NCBI RefSeq assembly: GCF_019977275.1
Contig: NZ_AP024650.1
Location: 2,790,001 to 2,854,000, forward strand
DNA length: 64,000 nt
Origin: Arthrobacter sp. StoSoilB19
GTDB lineage: Bacteria; Actinomycetota; Actinomycetes; Actinomycetales; Micrococcaceae
Direction: 5' to 3'
Position numbers and translations under genes: made by a program. Numbering within the stretch: the stretch's first letter is position 1; every line of letters begins with the position of its first letter. Shown here one piece after another: positions 41,018 to 49,779 of this stretch. Under the pieces are notes generated by a model that searched no databases, was not told where the DNA came from, and worked only from the letters and a program-made list of their open reading frames with translations.

Positions 41018-41663
41018 GCACCGTCAATACGACTTCCGGAGCTTCCGGGTCCTGCTCGATCTTGGACCGCAGGCGCTGGACATGGACGTTGACAAGCCGG
41101 GTGTCAGCGGCGTGGCGGTAGCCCCAGACCTGCTCCAGCAGCAGTTCCCGGGTGAAGACCTGCCAAGGCTTGCGGGCCAGCGCCACCAGGAGGTCGAACT
41201 CCAGCGGCGTCAGGGAGATCCGCTCATTGCCCCGGCTGACCGTGTGCCCGGCGACGTCGATGGTGATATCCGCGATGCGCAGCGTTTCGGGGGCTTTCTG
41301 GTCCCCCGGGCGAAGGCGGGCACGCACGCGTGCCACCAGCTCGGCAGGCTTGAACGGCTTAGGCACGTAGTCGTCAGCCCCGGATTCCAGCCCGCGGACG
41401 ACGTCTGAGGTATCGGACTTGGCGGTCAGCATGACGATGGGCACGTCCGACTCGCCGCGGATCTGGCGGCAGACCTCGATGCCATCCATACCGGGAAGCA
41501 TGAGATCGAGCAGGACCAGGTCCGGCCGCGATGACCGGAACACGTCCAGGGCCTGGGCGCCGTCGGCGCAAAAGACCGGCTCGAAGCCGTCATTACGGAG
41601 GACAATTCCAATCATCTCGGCCAGCGCTTCGTCATCATCTACCACCAGAATGCGTGCCTTCAT
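40989..41663 (-). CDS. mtrA: Response regulator MtrA
   Basis: This 224-residue OmpR/PhoB-type regulator has a receiver domain with acidic pocket D-D-D (9-11), phosphorylation site D53 in L-L-D-L-M-L-P-G and a conserved Lys near 102. The C-terminal winged helix contains L-T-P-L-E-F-D-L-L and R-L-V-N-V-H-V-Q-R-L-R-S-K-I-E. The ATG at 41663 starts the conserved M-K-A-R-I-L-V-V-D-D. MtrA is an essential regulator of cell-cycle, wall and osmotic-response genes in actinobacteria. Its promoter shares a 182-bp region with the divergent membrane-protein gene. Confidence 0.96.
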   Translation of the reverse strand: MKARILVVDDDEALAEMIGIVLRNDGFEPVFCADGAQALDVFRSSRPDLVLLDLMLPGMDGIEVCRQIRGESDVPIVMLTAKSDTSDVVRGLESGADDYVPKPFKPAELVARVRARLRPGDQKAPETLRIADITIDVAGHTVSRGNERISLTPLEFDLLVALARKPWQVFTRELLLEQVWGYRHAADTRLVNVHVQRLRSKIEQDPEAPEVVLTVRGVGYKAGV

Positions 41664-41845
41664 AGCTATATATTCCCTTATCGGGATGGGTTTGTCCTGT
41701 TGAGCGGCTTCCGGCATGGCGGGGCACTAGGCCGTCCGGCGCCGGAACTATAGTCTTGGGGTCATGCCCCGCGTGGCCGGTGCGCCCTTTTGCCGGGTGC
41801 ATTTCCGGCGCAGGAGCAGGCGGACTGGTATTGGGGGAGGAATCA

Positions 41846-43297
41846 GTGTCACCACAGGAGTCGGGGCCCGGGGAGCCGGCGCAGGAGCAGCCAGGCGTTG
41901 GACACGACGACGTCGGGCCGGCTTCCGCAGGCGGGCCCGGGCCGGTGCCGCCCGCCCGGGAACAGCAGTGGGACCAGCCCTGGACGCCGCCCGAGGGCCG
42001 GCAAGCAGGCCCCTGGCCGGGAACCGAGCCGCGGCAGCAACCGCAGTGGCAACAGCAGCCCGGACAGCACCCGCCCCGAAATGCCCCGTACCCTGGCGCC
42101 CCGTCCCCCGGAGCCTTCCCATCCGGCGGCCAGTCCTACGGGACCCCGGGATACAGCGGCCAGCCTTACGGCGGACCCCCAGATATCCGGTCGCCGTATT
42201 CCGGCGGTTCCTACGGCGCCTGGCCCTCAGCGCAGCCCAGGTATGCAGCCCCGCCCAAACCCGGGATCATTCCGTTGCGGCCGTTGTTGTTCGGGGAGGT
42301 CCTGGACGGTTCCTTCCAGGCCATCAGGCGCAACGCCAAGGCGATGCTCGGCGCCGGCCTCCTGGCGCAGTCCCTGTCAGCCATCCTCGCGGCGGTGCTA
42401 ACGGGAGTTTTCGCGACGTCGTCAGGGTCCATCGAAGCCTGGGCCCGGACGGCGAGCAACACCGATATCGCTTCCCTGGGATTCGGGCTGATGGCCACCT
42501 TCGTCCTGCTGTCCATCCTGTCCGTCTTCATCACCGTTGTCCTCCAAGGTGCCATGGTGGTCCCGGTGGCCCGGTCCGTCCTTAACCAGCCCACCGGCTT
42601 CCGGCGCATGCTGTCGTTGGCGCGTCCAAGGTTTGGGTCACTGATCAGGTTGGCGGCGCTGCTGGTTGCAGCCGTGCTGGCCACGGCGATCGTTTTCGTC
42701 GCCGTCGTCGTGCTCCTGTTCTCCAACGTGCGTGGCGCGGGAGCCCTGCTGGTCATCCCCCTGATGCTGGCCTTCGGCGCCGGGTTCCTCTGGGTGGCGG
42801 TCAAGCTCATGGTGGCGCCCGCCGCCGTCGTTATCGAAGAACTCGGGGCGTTTGCCGGCCTTCGCCGGTCCTGGAAACTGACCAGGGGCAACTGGTGGCG
42901 GATCTTTGGCATCACCCTGGTGGTGGGGATCCTGGTGGCCGTCATCACCCAGGTGGTCCTGATCCCGGCCAGCATCCTGCCAACGGTCCTCTCCGGGGTG
43001 GTCTCGCCGCACGGCGGCAGCGGGCAGGAAGCAACGCTCGCCGTGGCCGTCGGCATCTTCACCGCGGTGGTCGGTGCCCTGGTGGGCGCGGTCGGTTACG
43101 CCTTCCAGACGTCAGTCATGGCGTTGCTCTACATGGACCTGCGGATGCGCCGGGACGGCCTGGACATTGCGCTGCTGCACCAATTGGAGAACGGCGCTGA
43201 TCCTGACGGCATCCCGGGCCGGGGCGCGCACCCCGGCAACAACCGCCCGTATCCCGGATATGGAGCCTCGCCTGGAGCCTGGCCTTATGGCGGCTGA
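41846..43297 (+). CDS. Polytopic membrane protein with Pro/Gly/Gln-rich N-terminus
   Basis: This 483-residue protein starts at a GTG with GGAGG 5 nt upstream. About 150 residues of low-complexity sequence rich in P, G, Q and Y precede R-P-L-L-F-G-E-V-L-D-G-S-F-Q-A-I-R-R-N. Six or so membrane helices (about 180-460) follow, then a short P/G/Y tail echoing the N-terminus. The helical part resembles the membrane domain found with some glycerophosphodiester phosphodiesterases, here without a catalytic domain. It overlaps the DUF4129 gene and heads an operon with the MoxR/DUF58 genes. The function is unknown. Confidence 0.68.
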   Translation: MSPQESGPGEPAQEQPGVGHDDVGPASAGGPGPVPPAREQQWDQPWTPPEGRQAGPWPGTEPRQQPQWQQQPGQHPPRNAPYPGAPSPGAFPSGGQSYGTPGYSGQPYGGPPDIRSPYSGGSYGAWPSAQPRYAAPPKPGIIPLRPLLFGEVLDGSFQAIRRNAKAMLGAGLLAQSLSAILAAVLTGVFATSSGSIEAWARTASNTDIASLGFGLMATFVLLSILSVFITVVLQGAMVVPVARSVLNQPTGFRRMLSLARPRFGSLIRLAALLVAAVLATAIVFVAVVVLLFSNVRGAGALLVIPLMLAFGAGFLWVAVKLMVAPAAVVIEELGAFAGLRRSWKLTRGNWWRIFGITLVVGILVAVITQVVLIPASILPTVLSGVVSPHGGSGQEATLAVAVGIFTAVVGALVGAVGYAFQTSVMALLYMDLRMRRDGLDIALLHQLENGADPDGIPGRGAHPGNNRPYPGYGASPGAWPYGG

Positions 43298-43925
43298 GCC
43301 ACCCGTGCGTCCGGGTGCCGGGGAGGCACGGCGCTGGGCGGAGGAGGAATTGGCCAAACGGGAGTACCGTGATGCCGCCCCCTCATGGCTCGGCACCCTG
43401 TGGCGGAACTTCCTGGACTGGCTGCAGTCCCTGGACGGCTCCCAGGGAGACGCTGCCCCGGTGCCAAGCCCCGTCATCGCCCTCGTTATTGCCGCCATCA
43501 TCGCGGCTGCCGTCATCCTGGCCCGCCCCCGCCTGCACGCCCGGTCCCGGCAGGCCAGGGACGTCTTCGAACGGGAACCCACCCTTGGTGCCACCGACTA
43601 CCGGGCCCGTGCGGAAGCGGCGGCCGCCGCCGGAAAGTGGGGGGACGCCGTCGTCGACCGCTTCCGCGCGGTGGTCCGGAGTGCGGAGGACCGGGCCATC
43701 CTGGACCCGCAGCCCGGCCGCACTGCCGACGAAGCGGCCCGGGCCTTGTCCGTTCCGTTCAACAGCCAGTCCGGGCGCCTTGCCCGGGCAGCGGCCACTT
43801 TCGACGGGGTCCGCTACGGAAACAGGGCGGCCGACAGCGGGGACTACCGGCAGATGGTGGAGCTTGATACCGCCTTGGACGCCATGAAGCCCGCCACCGC
43901 CGGCACTGCGGCGGTGACGCCGTGA
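43287..43925 (+). CDS. DUF4129-domain membrane protein
   Basis: This 212-residue protein has a soluble N-terminus (about 60 residues) and one membrane helix (about 65-82). The cytosolic C-terminal DUF4129 domain contains D-Y-R-A-R-A-E-A-A-A and K-W-G-D-A-V-V-D-R-F-R-A. The start ATG lies within the last codons of the preceding gene, and the stop overlaps the next start (GTGA). DUF4129 proteins accompany DUF58 and MoxR genes in many actinobacteria, where they are suspected parts of an envelope or protease-like assembly. Confidence 0.8.
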   Translation: MAAEPPVRPGAGEARRWAEEELAKREYRDAAPSWLGTLWRNFLDWLQSLDGSQGDAAPVPSPVIALVIAAIIAAAVILARPRLHARSRQARDVFEREPTLGATDYRARAEAAAAAGKWGDAVVDRFRAVVRSAEDRAILDPQPGRTADEAARALSVPFNSQSGRLARAAATFDGVRYGNRAADSGDYRQMVELDTALDAMKPATAGTAAVTP

Positions 43926-45148
43926 CCGGCCTTCCCGCCATCGGCGAGAAACCCCGGGACGCGGGCAGGGAACCGGACGGTGGCAAGCAACCGGCCACCG
44001 GATCCGTGGCTGACAACCGGAGGATTCGGGGTTGGCTGCGGCGGCACCGCGGCCTGACCGCGGCGGCAATGGTGGTGGCTGCGGGGCTGGCACTTGTCGT
44101 GGGCACGCAACTCGCTCCGAAGGGTGACGCCGTTCCCCTCTCGGTCCACAATGCCGCGCCGGAAGGGGCCAGGGCGCTGGCGCAGATCCTGGGCCGGCAC
44201 GGGGTTTCCGTTCACACACCCGGCCGGTTCGATGCAGCGCTGGCGGACCTGCGCTCCGGCTCCTCCCCCACCCTCCTGCTCTACGACAGGAACGGCATCC
44301 TGGGTGCGCAGCAGCTGGCCGACCTGAGAGCGGAGGCAGACCGGGTGGTGGTGCTCTCCCCACGGCTGGAGACGCTCACCGCCCTTGACAGCGGCATCCA
44401 CCAGGCCGGCGTTGTTCCCGATGCCTTCCCGATCCTCGATGCCGGGTGTTCCCACCCTGACGCGGAAGCTGCGGGACAGGTCACGGGACAGGGAGGATTT
44501 GTGTACGACGGCGGCACGTCCTGTTTCCGGACAGCAGGAACCGCCGGAATGCTTGCCATCAGCGGCGATGGCCGCCTGGCCGTGCTGGGCAGCACGGCCG
44601 TCCTGGGCAACGGGAGGCTGGACGAACTGGGAAACGCCGCGCTTGCCACCAGGTTGCTCGGCGCGTCGCCTGACCTGGTCTGGTACTTGCCCTCGATTGA
44701 GGACGCAGCATCCAACGGATCCGGGAAAACCCTCGATGACATTGCTCCGGCCTGGGCCCGCTTCCTGGGCCCCTGGCTGCTCCTGGTGGCGGTGACGGCC
44801 GTCGTGTGGCGGGGCCGGCGGCACGGGCCGCTCGTATTCGAGCCGTTGCCGGTGGTGGTCAAGGCTGTTGAGACGGCCGAGGGACGTGCCCGGCTCTACC
44901 AGGACGCGCGCGCCATCGACCAGGCACGGGACAACCTCCGGGCCGGCCTGCTGGTCCGGTTGTCCGGGAAGCTGCGGATGGGACCAGGCGCCACCGCCGA
45001 GGACACGATTTCGGCAGCAGCCCGGATCCTGAACCGGGACGCCACTGAAGTCCGCGCGCTGATCAACGAACGCCCCGCAACCGAGGCCCGGCTGGTTGCC
45101 TGGTCGCAGGCCTTGGACAAACTCGAGAAAGAGGTCAAGATCCGATGA
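43922..45148 (+). CDS. DUF4350-domain protein
   Basis: This 408-residue protein has a polar N-terminus and a membrane helix near 48-65. An extracytoplasmic GATase-like DUF4350 region (about 70-200: N-A-A-P-E-G-A-R-A-L-A-Q-I-L) leads to a second helix near 285-300 and a cytosolic helical tail. It begins at a GTG overlapping the DUF4129 stop and overlaps the moxR start by 4 bp. The order DUF4129-DUF4350-MoxR-DUF58 resembles Rv3692-Rv3695 of M. tuberculosis. No enzymatic activity is known. Confidence 0.8.
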   Translation: MTGLPAIGEKPRDAGREPDGGKQPATGSVADNRRIRGWLRRHRGLTAAAMVVAAGLALVVGTQLAPKGDAVPLSVHNAAPEGARALAQILGRHGVSVHTPGRFDAALADLRSGSSPTLLLYDRNGILGAQQLADLRAEADRVVVLSPRLETLTALDSGIHQAGVVPDAFPILDAGCSHPDAEAAGQVTGQGGFVYDGGTSCFRTAGTAGMLAISGDGRLAVLGSTAVLGNGRLDELGNAALATRLLGASPDLVWYLPSIEDAASNGSGKTLDDIAPAWARFLGPWLLLVAVTAVVWRGRRHGPLVFEPLPVVVKAVETAEGRARLYQDARAIDQARDNLRAGLLVRLSGKLRMGPGATAEDTISAAARILNRDATEVRALINERPATEARLVAWSQALDKLEKEVKIR

Positions 45149-46140
45149 GCGAACAGAGCAGTGGCCAGCGGGTCCTTAATACGGTTGACGACGACGGCGC
45201 ACGGCAGGCGCTGCTTGCGGTCCGCCGGGAGGTGGCCAAGGCGGTGGTGGGGCAGGATGCCACCGTCACCGGCCTCCTGATTGCACTGCTTTCCCAGGGG
45301 CATGTGCTGCTGGAGGGCGTCCCCGGAGTTGCAAAGACCCTGCTGGTCCGGGCGTTGTCCTCCGCGCTGAGCCTGGACACCAAGCGGGTGCAGTTCACCC
45401 CCGACCTCATGCCGGGTGACGTCACCGGTTCCCTGGTCTACGACTCGCACACCTCCGAGTTCAGCTTCCGGGAAGGACCGGTCTTCACCAACCTCCTGCT
45501 GGCGGACGAGATCAACCGGACTCCTCCAAAGACCCAGGCTTCACTCCTCGAAGCCATGGAAGAGCGGCAGGTGTCTGTGGACGGCGTCTCCCGGCGGCTG
45601 CCCTCGCCATTCCTGGTGGCGGCCACCCAGAACCCCGTGGAGTACGAGGGGACCTATCCCCTGCCTGAGGCACAGCTGGACCGGTTCCTCCTGAAGCTCA
45701 CCATGCCGCTGCCTGAACGCAGGGATGAGATAGAAGTCATCCGCCGCCACGCCGCCGGGTTCGATCCGCGGGACCTGGCTGCCGCCGGCGTCCGGGCCGT
45801 GGCCGGCGCGGAGGACCTGGAACAGGCGCGGGAGGCAGTGGGCCGGGTGGCGGTGGAACCGGAAATTATCGGCTACATCGTTGACCTGGTGCGCGCCACC
45901 CGGTCAGCGCCTTCATTCCAGCTTGGCGTCTCACCGCGTGGCGCCACCGCCCTGCTGAACACGTCAAGGTCGTGGGCGTGGCTCTCCGGCCGCTCTTTCG
46001 TGACCCCGGACGACGTCAAGGCGCTGGCTTTGCCCTGTTTGCGGCACCGGGTGGCGCTGCAGCCCGAAGCGCAGATGGACGGGGTCCGGGTGGACGACGT
46101 CCTGGGCAGCATCCTGGCCGCCGTCCCCGTTCCGCGCTGA
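45145..46140 (+). CDS. moxR: MoxR-family AAA+ ATPase
   Basis: This 331-residue AAA+ protein has Walker A G-V-P-G-V-A-K-T and Walker B L-L-A-D-E-I-N-R-T-P-P-K-T-Q. Sensor 1 is A-T-Q-N-P-V-E-Y-E-G-T-Y-P-L-P-E-A-Q-L-D. MoxR ATPases act as chaperones that remodel or mature partner complexes, usually with a VWA or DUF58 protein. Here the DUF58 gene follows with a 1-bp overlap (TGATG). The start overlaps the DUF4350 gene stop (ATGA). Confidence 0.92.
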   Translation: MSEQSSGQRVLNTVDDDGARQALLAVRREVAKAVVGQDATVTGLLIALLSQGHVLLEGVPGVAKTLLVRALSSALSLDTKRVQFTPDLMPGDVTGSLVYDSHTSEFSFREGPVFTNLLLADEINRTPPKTQASLLEAMEERQVSVDGVSRRLPSPFLVAATQNPVEYEGTYPLPEAQLDRFLLKLTMPLPERRDEIEVIRRHAAGFDPRDLAAAGVRAVAGAEDLEQAREAVGRVAVEPEIIGYIVDLVRATRSAPSFQLGVSPRGATALLNTSRSWAWLSGRSFVTPDDVKALALPCLRHRVALQPEAQMDGVRVDDVLGSILAAVPVPR

Positions 46141-47432
46141 TGGCCATCTCCGGGCGCTTCGTGGCAGTGGCGCTGCTGGGACTTGTACCGGTACTGCTGT
46201 TCCCGGAATGGCTGACGGTCCTGGCCACGATCGCGGTGCTTGTGGGACTGCTGGGGGCCGACCTGCTGGTGGCGGCGCCACTCCGGCAGGTCAATCTGGT
46301 GCGTGCCGAACCGGAGAACGTAACCCTGAACAATGCGGTGGAGGCGGCGCTCACCATCCGTAACGGCGGCAGCAGGCGGCTTCGGGGATCGTTCCGGGAC
46401 GGGTGGCAACCTTCCGCCGGTGCCCGGAACCCCGTCCAGGACATTGATGTCCCGGCCGGGGAAGGCAGGCGGTTCGCGGTTCGGCTCCGGCCGGTCCGGC
46501 GGGGTGACCTCTCAGCGCCGCACGTGACGCTTCGGTCCTTTGGTCCGCTGCACCTGGCGGCCCGCCAGCGGACCATTGACTGTCCGGGCTCGGTGCGGGT
46601 GCTGCCGCCCTTCCATTCCCGACGCCACCTGCCGTCAAAGCTGCGGAAGCTGCGTGAACTTGATGGGAAGGCGGCAGTCCAGGTCCGGGGCGCGGGCACC
46701 GAGTTCGATTCCCTGCGGGACTATGTCCGCGGTGACGACGTACGCTCCATCGACTGGCGCGCCACTGCCCGGCGCTCCTCCGTGGTGGTCCGGACCTGGC
46801 GCCCGGAACGGGACCGGCGCGTGGTGATGGTCCTGGATACGTCACGTACCGCCGCAGCAAGGATCGTGGACGAATCGCGCCTGGACACCGGGATAGAGGC
46901 TGCGCTCCTTCTGGGTGTCCTGGCCGAACGGGGTGGCGACCGGGTGGACCTGGTAGCCTTCGACCGCAGGGTCCGGGCGCGGGCGGGCTCTGCCGGGCAG
47001 GGCAATATCCTGGGCCGGCTGGTCCAGGCCATGGCTCCGCTTGAGGCCGAGCTGATTGAGATGGATTGGCCTGCGGTCCCGGCCCAGGTCCGTGCTGTTT
47101 CGGCGCACCGGTCGCTGGTGGTGCTGTTGACGTCGCTGGACAGCGGGGCGCCGGAGGAGGGCCTGCTTCCCGTGGCGGAGCGGCTGGCGAGCCAGCATGT
47201 CGTGGTGGTGGCGGCTGTCCGCGACCCGCAGCTGGGCGCCATGCTCCGGGAACGGAACGATGCCACGGCGGTGTTCCGCGCGGCCGCGGCCGAGCGCGCC
47301 CTCCTGCAGCGGGCGGCGGTCTCAGCCGAGCTGCGCCGCTACGGGGTGGAAGTGGTGGACGCCGAGCCCCACGAGTTGCCGCCCCGGCTGGCGGACATGT
47401 ACATCCGGCTCAAGGCTGCCGGTAGATTGTGA
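46140..47432 (+). CDS. DUF58-domain protein, MoxR partner
   Basis: This 430-residue protein has one or two N-terminal membrane helices (about 5-45) and an extracytoplasmic beta domain. The DUF58 signature is near 200-220 (F-D-S-L-R-D-Y-V-R-G-D-D-V-R-S-I-D-W-R-A-T-A-R). A VWA-like fold follows with V-M-V-L-D-T-S. Such proteins are the usual partners of MoxR ATPases. The ATG at 46140 shares a base with the moxR stop; the frame further upstream lies inside moxR. It ends the coupled part of the operon. Confidence 0.87.
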   Translation: MAISGRFVAVALLGLVPVLLFPEWLTVLATIAVLVGLLGADLLVAAPLRQVNLVRAEPENVTLNNAVEAALTIRNGGSRRLRGSFRDGWQPSAGARNPVQDIDVPAGEGRRFAVRLRPVRRGDLSAPHVTLRSFGPLHLAARQRTIDCPGSVRVLPPFHSRRHLPSKLRKLRELDGKAAVQVRGAGTEFDSLRDYVRGDDVRSIDWRATARRSSVVVRTWRPERDRRVVMVLDTSRTAAARIVDESRLDTGIEAALLLGVLAERGGDRVDLVAFDRRVRARAGSAGQGNILGRLVQAMAPLEAELIEMDWPAVPAQVRAVSAHRSLVVLLTSLDSGAPEEGLLPVAERLASQHVVVVAAVRDPQLGAMLRERNDATAVFRAAAAERALLQRAAVSAELRRYGVEVVDAEPHELPPRLADMYIRLKAAGRL

Positions 47433-47476
47433 ATCCGGAGGCTATCGTCCTCCCCCGGCAACAGGAGGTCCACTTC

Positions 47477-48190
47477 ATGAACGTCCCGATCTACCAGCAG
47501 GCCCTGGGCCGGGAATTCTCCCGGCTGCAGCCCGAGCTCCAGGAGTACTTCTCGCTGGTCCCGGGATCCGGCCAGTACGGCGTAGGGGAAGGAACGTTCG
47601 ACGTCGTGGGGTGCCGCCAGCGGTGGCTGCGCCCTTTGCTGAGGGTCACCGGGGGCGAAGAGGCCTTCTTCCCCGAGTACGGGGAGAACGTTCCGTTCCG
47701 GATCGAGAACCACGCCCACCAGGATCCGTTCGGCCGTTCCAGCCTTACCGCCCGGCGCGAGATCCGGTTCCCGGCGCGCACCCGGCTTTTCCAGGACACC
47801 ACCAGCGTCACCAACCGGGGTGGCACCACCCAGCTGGTGGACTACGTGGGCAGATACCGGCGCCTGGTGACCGACCTGAACCTGAGCGTCACCGCTGCCG
47901 GAAGGCTGCGCGGTGTCTCAGAGGCGTCGCGGCTCTTCCTGGGCCCGCTCCGGGTCCCGCTTCCGGCAGGCCTGGACGCCAAGGCGTACGCCGAACAGTG
48001 GTGGGATCCCGCGGAAGGAAGCAACGGGCGGCACCGCATCCAGGTGAAGGTCATCCAGCCGCAGATCGGCCTGGTGCTGGTGTACGCGGGCGCCTTCGAT
48101 TACCGGCTGCGGCCCTACACTGGCGGCAGTTCCGCCCAAAGCTTCGTGCCCCGCTACGCCCAGCCGGACCGCTGGGAGAACAGGGTGTAG
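47477..48190 (+). CDS. DUF4166-like protein
   Basis: This protein of about 237 residues starts at an ATG with AGGAGGT 8 nt upstream; an in-frame ATG at 47429 overlaps the DUF58 stop but lacks such a site. It contains Y-Q-Q-A-L-G-R-E-F-S-R-L-Q-P-E-L-Q near the N-terminus, R-T-R-L-F-Q-D-T centrally and a C-terminal beta-rich part. This suits the DUF4166 family, often fused to or found near saccharopine-dehydrogenase-like or DoxX-like proteins. The function is unknown. It may be co-transcribed with the MoxR operon. Its stop is 2 bp from the convergent MetE-like gene. Confidence 0.65.
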   Translation: MNVPIYQQALGREFSRLQPELQEYFSLVPGSGQYGVGEGTFDVVGCRQRWLRPLLRVTGGEEAFFPEYGENVPFRIENHAHQDPFGRSSLTARREIRFPARTRLFQDTTSVTNRGGTTQLVDYVGRYRRLVTDLNLSVTAAGRLRGVSEASRLFLGPLRVPLPAGLDAKAYAEQWWDPAEGSNGRHRIQVKVIQPQIGLVLVYAGAFDYRLRPYTGGSSAQSFVPRYAQPDRWENRV

Positions 48191-48192
48191 CC

Positions 48193-49278
48193 CTATCCCA
48201 GCGCCTGCTGGTTCAGGCCGTCGGCCACCTGGATCAGCCGGCCCAGGACGGCGGTGGCCTGCGCAGGTGTGTGGCCTGCCAGTCCTGCTGAAGGCGTCAC
48301 CCGGATGGCGCCAAGCAGCGACGGCGGAAGACCCAGCTGGCGCCACGGACGCCATACTGACTCCACGCAGTCGGCGACCCTGGGCAGCGGGGCGCCGGCG
48401 GGGACGTCCAGCGCACCGGCCCAGAACTGTTTCCCTGACTCCAGTGCTGCGGCAAGCTGTTCCCACTGGCGGTTGGTCAGTGCCTTGAGCGGCAGGGCGA
48501 CGCCGTCCGCACCGGCCGCCAGGACCAGCTCGATCGGCGCTTCGATTTCAGGACATGAGACAACAACCTCAGCGGCACCGGCCGAGCGGAGGGCGTCCAG
48601 GACCAGGCGCCAGGATTCGCGCGCTTCCGATGCCGGCACTGCGCGGAGGGTGCGGTAACCGCTCGCCGTGGGTATGGTTCCGGCCAGCACGGCGGCGATG
48701 GCGGGCTCGTCCACCTGCACCACCAGGCGTGCACCCGGTACGGCCGCCGCAACCCGGCGAAGGTAACCGCCGACGCCCGCGGCAAGGGACGCGGCCACGT
48801 CCCGGCGGGCTCCGTAGTCCAGGAGGGCGCGCTCCCCGTTATGCAAGTGCAGGCCGGCGGCAAGGCTGAGCGGCCCCACCAGCTGCACCTTGAGTTCACC
48901 CGCCGACACGTCCTCGCCCCCGGCCACGTCGGCGAGGACATTCAGGTCGGTGGACAGCGCCGACACGGCACGCTGCATGTCCTTGCCGGGGCGGTCAACA
49001 AGCCGCCATCCGTAGGGCTGGACGTCCACCGCCAGCTCTTCCAGGAACGAGGCCGTACGGCCCAGGGCGTCTGAGCCGACACCGCGGTCGGGCAGTTCGG
49101 CGAGGAATGGCAGGTGCGGGCTACCGAGCTCGCCGCGGATGATCCGGGCGGCTTCCAGCGGGTCCTCGCCCGGCCACGGTCCCAGTCCGGTGGCCGTCAC
49201 TTCCCTGGCTGTGACCTTCTGGAAGGGAGCCGCGGCCGGACGCGGGGCTGGGCCCCTTTGGTGCTGTTCCCGGCTCAC
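48193..49278 (-). CDS. MetE C-terminal-domain-like protein with degenerate zinc site
   Basis: This 361-residue TIM-barrel protein resembles the C-terminal half of cobalamin-independent methionine synthase and the actinobacterial Rv3015c group. The Q-V-D-E-P-A-I strand is conserved. Aligned by eye with E. coli MetE, the zinc ligands are mostly lost: T-H-M-C is V-V-S-C, I-E-T-S is A-L-P-L, and P-D-C-G-L is P-S-A-G-L. Only one of the four ligands (a Cys) remains, so methionine synthase activity is doubtful. It overlaps the upstream chorismate mutase gene by 4 bp. Its real reaction is unknown. Confidence 0.78.
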   Translation of the reverse strand: MSREQHQRGPAPRPAAAPFQKVTAREVTATGLGPWPGEDPLEAARIIRGELGSPHLPFLAELPDRGVGSDALGRTASFLEELAVDVQPYGWRLVDRPGKDMQRAVSALSTDLNVLADVAGGEDVSAGELKVQLVGPLSLAAGLHLHNGERALLDYGARRDVAASLAAGVGGYLRRVAAAVPGARLVVQVDEPAIAAVLAGTIPTASGYRTLRAVPASEARESWRLVLDALRSAGAAEVVVSCPEIEAPIELVLAAGADGVALPLKALTNRQWEQLAAALESGKQFWAGALDVPAGAPLPRVADCVESVWRPWRQLGLPPSLLGAIRVTPSAGLAGHTPAQATAVLGRLIQVADGLNQQALG

Positions 49279-49682
49279 GCCAGTGCGGAATTCTGCGGCT
49301 GCTGGCCCGACGAGGCCTGGTGGTCCTCGGCGATGGCCTCGTGATGGCGGATCACCTCGCCGATGATGAAGTTGAGGAACTTCTCTGCGAATGCCGGGTC
49401 AAGGTGGGCGTCCTCGGCGAGGCGTCGCAGCCTCGCGATCTGGGCTGCTTCACGTCCTGGGTCGCCGGCCGGAAGGCGGTGTGTTGCCTTCAGGAAGCCC
49501 ACTTTTTGTGTGGCCTTGAATCGCTCGGCCAGGAGGTACACCAGGGTGGCATCAATGTTGTCGATGCTGGAGCGGATGGACAGCAGTTCAGCCATCACCG
49601 AATCGTCCACGTGGCCAGCCAGTGAGCTGGCGGAGGGATCAAAATCGTCGGAGCCAGGAGTGCTGGGGTTGTGCTGCGTCAT
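49275..49682 (-). CDS. Chorismate mutase, AroQ type
   Basis: This 135-residue protein has an acidic, disordered N-terminus of about 25 residues. The all-helical AroQ domain follows: L-L-S-I-R-S-S-I-D-N-I-D, L-L-A-E-R-F-K-A-T-Q-K-V-G and D-P-G-R-E. It converts chorismate to prephenate for phenylalanine and tyrosine. The catalytic Arg of helix 1, the Lys of the K-V-G turn and the second Arg are all present. Its stop overlaps the MetE-like gene start, so the two are coupled. It is the first gene of that pair. Confidence 0.88.
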   Translation of the reverse strand: MTQHNPSTPGSDDFDPSASSLAGHVDDSVMAELLSIRSSIDNIDATLVYLLAERFKATQKVGFLKATHRLPAGDPGREAAQIARLRRLAEDAHLDPAFAEKFLNFIIGEVIRHHEAIAEDHQASSGQQPQNSALA

Positions 49683-49725
49683 GGCTCCAGTCTATGGGAG
49701 CCGACGGAATCGACGCGGGTGTGAA

Positions 49726-49757
49726 GCGCCGGTGCGGCCGTCCGCCGGCACCGGCGC
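49726..49757. terminator. Hairpin downstream of the peptide ABC operon
   Basis: A 10-bp GC-only stem (GCGCCGGTGC with GCACCGGCGC) and a 12-nt loop lie 23 bp past the stop of the fused ATPase gene. There is no T-tract, so it may stabilise the mRNA end rather than terminate by itself. Confidence 0.4.
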
Positions 49758-49779
49758 CCCACACTGCGGGCCTGGAGGG

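Noticed and set aside
41846..43297. Glycerophosphodiester phosphodiesterase
   Set aside because: Only the membrane-domain resemblance is present. The catalytic TIM barrel and its metal ligands are absent.
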